A DNA stretch of 8,503 nt from the NCBI GenBank assembly GCA_934489915.1, contig CAKSSZ010000050.1, forward strand, positions 1-8,503, in the 5' to 3' direction. The notes below the pieces were generated by a model. That model did not search any database and was not told the DNA's origin. It worked only from the letters and a program-made list of their open reading frames with translations. The stretch is from an uncultured Clostridia bacterium. Its GTDB lineage: Bacteria > Bacillota > Clostridia > HGM11514. Positions 6,091 to 8,503 of the stretch are shown here, one piece after another. Positions within the stretch are counted from its first letter, which is position 1, and each line of letters opens with the position of its first letter. The translations under genes and the position numbers were made by a program.

Positions 6091-6119
6091 ATTATATCAG
6101 TTCTCTCCGAATTTGTAAA
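6091..6119 (-). promoter_or_regulatory. Promoter of the small peptide gene
   Basis: On the minus strand, TTTACA (6114-6119), 17 nt, TATAAT (6091-6096), with an extended -10 TG two bases before the hexamer. This is one of the best promoters in the window. Transcription would start near 6084, giving a leader of about 56 nt. Confidence 0.8.
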
Positions 6120-6131
6120 GGGTTTTTTTAG

Positions 6132-6172
6132 ATTTTGTGAAAAGTGCACATGGATCAACTGCCTATTTTGTG
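6132..6172. repeat. 8-bp direct repeat upstream of the peptide promoter
   Basis: ATTTTGTG occurs at 6132-6139 and 6165-6172, exactly 33 bp apart (about three helical turns), and 11 of 12 bases match if the repeat is extended rightward. The copies sit around -50 and -85 relative to the predicted peptide-gene start. A regulator-binding role is inferred; it may be chance in AT-rich DNA. Confidence 0.3.
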
Positions 6173-6176
6173 CAAA

Positions 6177-7277
6177 TCAAACATTGAACCGGAATAACAC
6201 AACATCCCCGTCACAAAAAACGTAATCCTTGCCTTCCGATCTCACCAGACCCTTTTCCTTTGCCGCCTGGAGACTGCCGCAGGCAACCAGATCCTGATAT
6301 GCCACAACCTCCGCCCGGATAAAGCCCTTTTCAAAATCGCTGTGAATCTTCCCGGCTGCCTGGGGCGCCTTGGTTCCACGGGTAATGGTCCAGGCACGAA
6401 CCTCCTTCGGTCCCGCCGTCAGGTAACTGATCAGACCCAGCAGACGATATCCCGCTTTAACCAAACGATCCAAGCCCGATTCCTCCAGCCCCATATCCTG
6501 CAAAAAGAGCTTTTGCTCCTCCGGTGTTTCCAGCTCCGCAATTTCACATTCCAGGCTTGCGCAAATGGGCAGCACCTCTGCCCCATGCTCTGCGGCATAG
6601 TCGGCGACCTGCTTTACATATTTGTTATTTTCAATCCCATCGGCAAAATCACTGTCGGATACATTGGCTGCATACAGTACCTTCTTTTGGGTCAGCAGCG
6701 GCATATCGGAAATCAGCTTTTCTTCTTCCTCATCCAACTGTGCGGTGGAAGCGGGCTTTCCTGCCTCCAGCACTTCTTTCAGCTTTTGCAGTACCGCCAC
6801 CAGCTGAGCATACATTTTATTCCCGGTTTTCACCAGCTTTGCGCTCCGCTCCAGCCGCTTATCCACGCTTTCCAAATCCGCCAGAATCAGCTCCAACTGA
6901 ATGGTTTCAATATCCCGCAGCGGGTCAATAGAGCCTTCCACGTGAACAATATTACTGTCCTCAAAGCAGCGCACCACATGCACGATGGCGTCTACCTCAC
7001 GAATATGAGACAAAAATTTATTGCCCAAGCCCTCTCCCCTGCTGGCGCCTTTTACCAGCCCGGCAATATCCACAAATTCGACAACGGCAGGAGTTACCTT
7101 CTCCGGCTGATACATTTCCTCCAGCACCTGCAGCCGTTCGTCCGGCACCTCTACAATGCCCACATTAGGCTCAATGGTGCAAAAGGGATAGTTGGCAGAT
7201 TCCGCCCCGGCTTTTGTAATCGCATTAAATAACGTGCTCTTTCCCACATTGGGGAGTCCTACGATTCCTAATTTCAT
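6177..7277 (-). CDS. ychF: Redox-regulated P-loop ATPase YchF (Obg-family, OLA1 orthologue)
   Basis: YchF/OLA1 proteins are universal Obg-related P-loop enzymes that bind ribosomes and, unusually for the group, prefer ATP; roles in translation and stress responses are reported. The 366-residue length is typical. The G domain starts at residue 1 with G1 GLPNVGKS (7-14), G2-region YPFCTIEPNVG (30-40) and G3 DIAGLVKGAS (70-79), followed by GEGLGNKFLSHIREVDAI. The G4 position is NVSD (205-208) instead of the NKxD of true GTPases, fitting the ATP preference. A helical insert lies around 120-195, and a TGS domain fills about 283-366. The start is backed by AAAGGAAC about 10 nt upstream. It has its own promoter and is divergent from the pseudouridine synthase gene. 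No terminator is seen after its stop, so some transcripts may run into the peptide gene. Confidence 0.97.
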   Translation of the reverse strand: MKLGIVGLPNVGKSTLFNAITKAGAESANYPFCTIEPNVGIVEVPDERLQVLEEMYQPEKVTPAVVEFVDIAGLVKGASRGEGLGNKFLSHIREVDAIVHVVRCFEDSNIVHVEGSIDPLRDIETIQLELILADLESVDKRLERSAKLVKTGNKMYAQLVAVLQKLKEVLEAGKPASTAQLDEEEEKLISDMPLLTQKKVLYAANVSDSDFADGIENNKYVKQVADYAAEHGAEVLPICASLECEIAELETPEEQKLFLQDMGLEESGLDRLVKAGYRLLGLISYLTAGPKEVRAWTITRGTKAPQAAGKIHSDFEKGFIRAEVVAYQDLVACGSLQAAKEKGLVRSEGKDYVFCDGDVVLFRFNV

Positions 7278-7295
7278 TTTTAATCAGTTCCTTTC

Positions 7296-7318
7296 AGCCC
7301 CCGTTATTACAGGGAGCT
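7296..7318 (-). other. Hairpin in the ychF leader next to the ribosome binding site
   Basis: In the predicted 68-nt leader, AGCTCCC and GGGGGCT (plus-strand 7312-7318 and 7296-7302) form a 7-bp stem with one G-T wobble and a 9-nt loop. The stem abuts the AAAGGAAC Shine-Dalgarno. There is no U run, so it is not a terminator; it could affect initiation or mRNA stability. Confidence 0.4.
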
Positions 7319-7351
7319 CATCGTTCCGTATTTTTCAAAACAGACAAGGAA

Positions 7352-7380
7352 ATTATATCACATTTTTTTCATTTCTTCAA
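7352..7380 (-). promoter_or_regulatory. ychF promoter
   Basis: On the minus strand, TTGAAG (7375-7380), 17 nt, TATAAT (7352-7357), with an extended -10 TG. The start is predicted near 7345. Confidence 0.75.
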
Positions 7381-7418
7381 GAGCTTTTCGGAAATTTAGA
7401 AGCATATCTTATTTTTTC

Positions 7419-7447
7419 TTTACATTTTCCACGCTTTATAGTACAAT
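7419..7447 (+). promoter_or_regulatory. Promoter of the RluA-family gene
   Basis: TTTACA (7419-7424), 17 nt, TACAAT (7442-7447). The start is predicted near 7454, with a 25-nt leader that includes AAGGTGG (7463-7469). It is back to back with the ychF promoter; the two -35 elements are 38 bp apart. Confidence 0.7.
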
Positions 7448-7478
7448 AGATACAAGAAGATAAAGGTGGACTGATGAA

Positions 7479-8435
7479 ATGCAAACAGTAATCATTCAAA
7501 AAAACGACGCCGGGCAGCGGTTGGATAAATTTCTGCAAAAGGCATATCCTGCCTTCCCCGTCTCGGCAATTCATAAATATCTCCGAAAAAAAAGGATCAA
7601 GCTCAACCATAAACGCACAGAAAACTCCGTCCGGCTGCAGGAAGGAGATGTGTTAGAGCTGTATATCAACGACAGCTTTCTGGTACAGCCCCATGAGGAC
7701 AAAATTTATCAAACCTTAACTCCGCACCTGTCCATCGCCTACGAGGATGAGCATATTTTAATTGTAGAAAAGCCCTTTGGCATGGTCGTGCATGAGGACG
7801 CAGCGGAACGGGTTCACACCCTCATCCATTATATTCAGGCCTATCTATACCAAAAAGGAGAGTACCGCCCCGAGGAGGAGGCGTCCTTTGCTCCTGCCCT
7901 GTGCAATCGAATTGACCGGAACACGGGCGGCCTGGTGATCGCCGCCAAAACAGCCGAAGGGCTGCGGGTGATGAACCAGAAAATGAAAGATAAGGAAATC
8001 CAAAAGCAGTATTTATGCATTGTCCATCAAACCCCCTCGCCAAAGGAAGCGACCCTGCGGGGCTATTTGCTGAAGGATTGTGAACAAAATAAAGTGACTG
8101 TGTTTTCCACCCCTCATCTGGGTGCAAAAACCGCAGTCACTCATTATCGTGTGTTAGAAACAAAAGGGGCGCTCAGCCTGGTAGAAATCACACTGATCAC
8201 CGGCCGCACCCACCAAATTCGGGCGCATATGGCATCCATCGGGCACCCTCTGCTGGGGGACGGGAAATACGGAACCAATCAAAGGAACAAGCCCTATGCC
8301 TACAAGCACCAGGCGCTTTATTCCTATCGGCTGAGCTTTTCCTTTACCACCCCCGCCGGGAATCTTTCTTATTTAAACGGTCTGACCGTCACCCTCCCCC
8401 ACGCCCGCCAGGCGCTGGGGTGGGATCGGTTATAG
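7479..8435 (+). CDS. RluA-family RNA pseudouridine synthase
   Basis: Members of this family convert uridine to pseudouridine at set positions in 23S rRNA or tRNA. The 318-residue protein starts with an S4 RNA-binding domain (about 11-66, RLDKFLQKAYP to LQEGDVLELYI). The catalytic domain follows at about 85-300. The catalytic aspartate is D146 in NRIDRNTGG (143-151), where most family members read RLDRxTSG. Other family signatures are IVEKPFGMVVH (95-105), KQYLCIV (176-182) and TGRTHQIRAHM (241-251), followed by GHPLLGDGKYG (255-265). ATG 7479 has AAGGTGG (7463-7469) 9 nt upstream; a nearer ATG at 7474 is out of frame. The layout fits the RluC/RluD branch, but Firmicutes carry several paralogues, so the exact target uridine cannot be assigned. 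It is divergent from ychF, transcribed alone. No clear terminator follows. Confidence 0.95.
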   Translation: MQTVIIQKNDAGQRLDKFLQKAYPAFPVSAIHKYLRKKRIKLNHKRTENSVRLQEGDVLELYINDSFLVQPHEDKIYQTLTPHLSIAYEDEHILIVEKPFGMVVHEDAAERVHTLIHYIQAYLYQKGEYRPEEEASFAPALCNRIDRNTGGLVIAAKTAEGLRVMNQKMKDKEIQKQYLCIVHQTPSPKEATLRGYLLKDCEQNKVTVFSTPHLGAKTAVTHYRVLETKGALSLVEITLITGRTHQIRAHMASIGHPLLGDGKYGTNQRNKPYAYKHQALYSYRLSFSFTTPAGNLSYLNGLTVTLPHARQALGWDRL

Positions 8436-8450
8436 AATACTGCTCAGGGT

Positions 8451-8503
8451 TTAGATGAGCCCTACATTGTCAAACCACATCAGGATAAAGAACAACTCTA
8501 CAA
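8451..8503 (-). CDS. Possible C-terminal end of an unidentified minus-strand protein (partial)
   Basis: Reading leftward from the window edge, one frame stays open for 16 sense codons and ends at TAA (8451-8453), with the sequence VELFFILMWFDNVGLI. This hydrophobic tail could end a membrane protein convergent with the RluA-family gene. The fragment is too short to identify, and another minus frame also stays open for 10 codons, so it may be noncoding. Confidence 0.25.
   Translation of the reverse strand, partial: VELFFILMWFDNVGLI

Noticed and set aside
6342..7232. 296-codon plus-strand open frame
   Set aside because: It is antisense to ychF, with no start signal or domain.
8442..8460. Hairpin GCTCA/TGAGC after the RluA-family gene as a terminator
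   Set aside because: The stem has only five base pairs with a 9-nt loop and no U run on either strand.
1..8503. CRISPR arrays, tRNA or rRNA genes, insertion sequences, phage or defence genes
   Set aside because: No spaced repeats, tRNA-like cloverleaf, transposase motif or terminal inverted repeats were found on reading both strands. All long frames are accounted for by the genes listed.

Overview
The window looks like a chromosomal segment of a low-to-mid-GC Gram-positive anaerobe, most likely a Clostridia/Eubacteriales gut-type bacterium. The grounds are strong AGGAGG-type ribosome binding sites, AT-rich intergenic regions with sigma-A promoters close to consensus, U-tailed terminators, and protein sequences that read like Firmicutes orthologues. 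This is inference; no rRNA or other marker is present to fix the taxon.

Layout. (1) At 1-1080, minus strand, lies the first 360 residues of a glycoside hydrolase family 2 enzyme, cut by the window edge. It is divergent from an AraC-type regulator (1205-1999, plus); the 124-bp gap carries back-to-back promoters and repeats, so this is probably a dedicated regulator-hydrolase pair. (2) The regulator ends 5 bp from the end of glmS (2005-3831, minus). (3) glmS diverges from pyrG (4139-5743, plus) across a 307-bp, very AT-rich gap with phased A/T tracts. The two genes are both glutamine amidotransferases and feed UDP-GlcNAc and CTP synthesis. (4) pyrG ends in a strong intrinsic terminator. A second, symmetric hairpin then closes a small convergent gene (5869-6027, minus) encoding a 52-residue peptide with a double-glycine motif. 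(5) ychF (6177-7277, minus) lies upstream of the peptide gene and is divergent from an RluA-family pseudouridine synthase (7479-8435, plus). (6) The last 53 bases may hold the end of an unidentified minus-strand gene.

Most of the window is conserved housekeeping: amino-sugar and CTP supply, ribosome-associated ATPase, RNA modification. Every intact gene appears to have its own promoter; no multi-gene operon is evident. The least explained element is the short peptide gene. It has a near-consensus promoter, an ideal Shine-Dalgarno, a terminator, and a sequence that splits into a leader-like half ending in Gly-Gly and an acidic, cysteine-free half. It may be a secreted or modified peptide precursor, but no processing enzyme or exporter is visible nearby.
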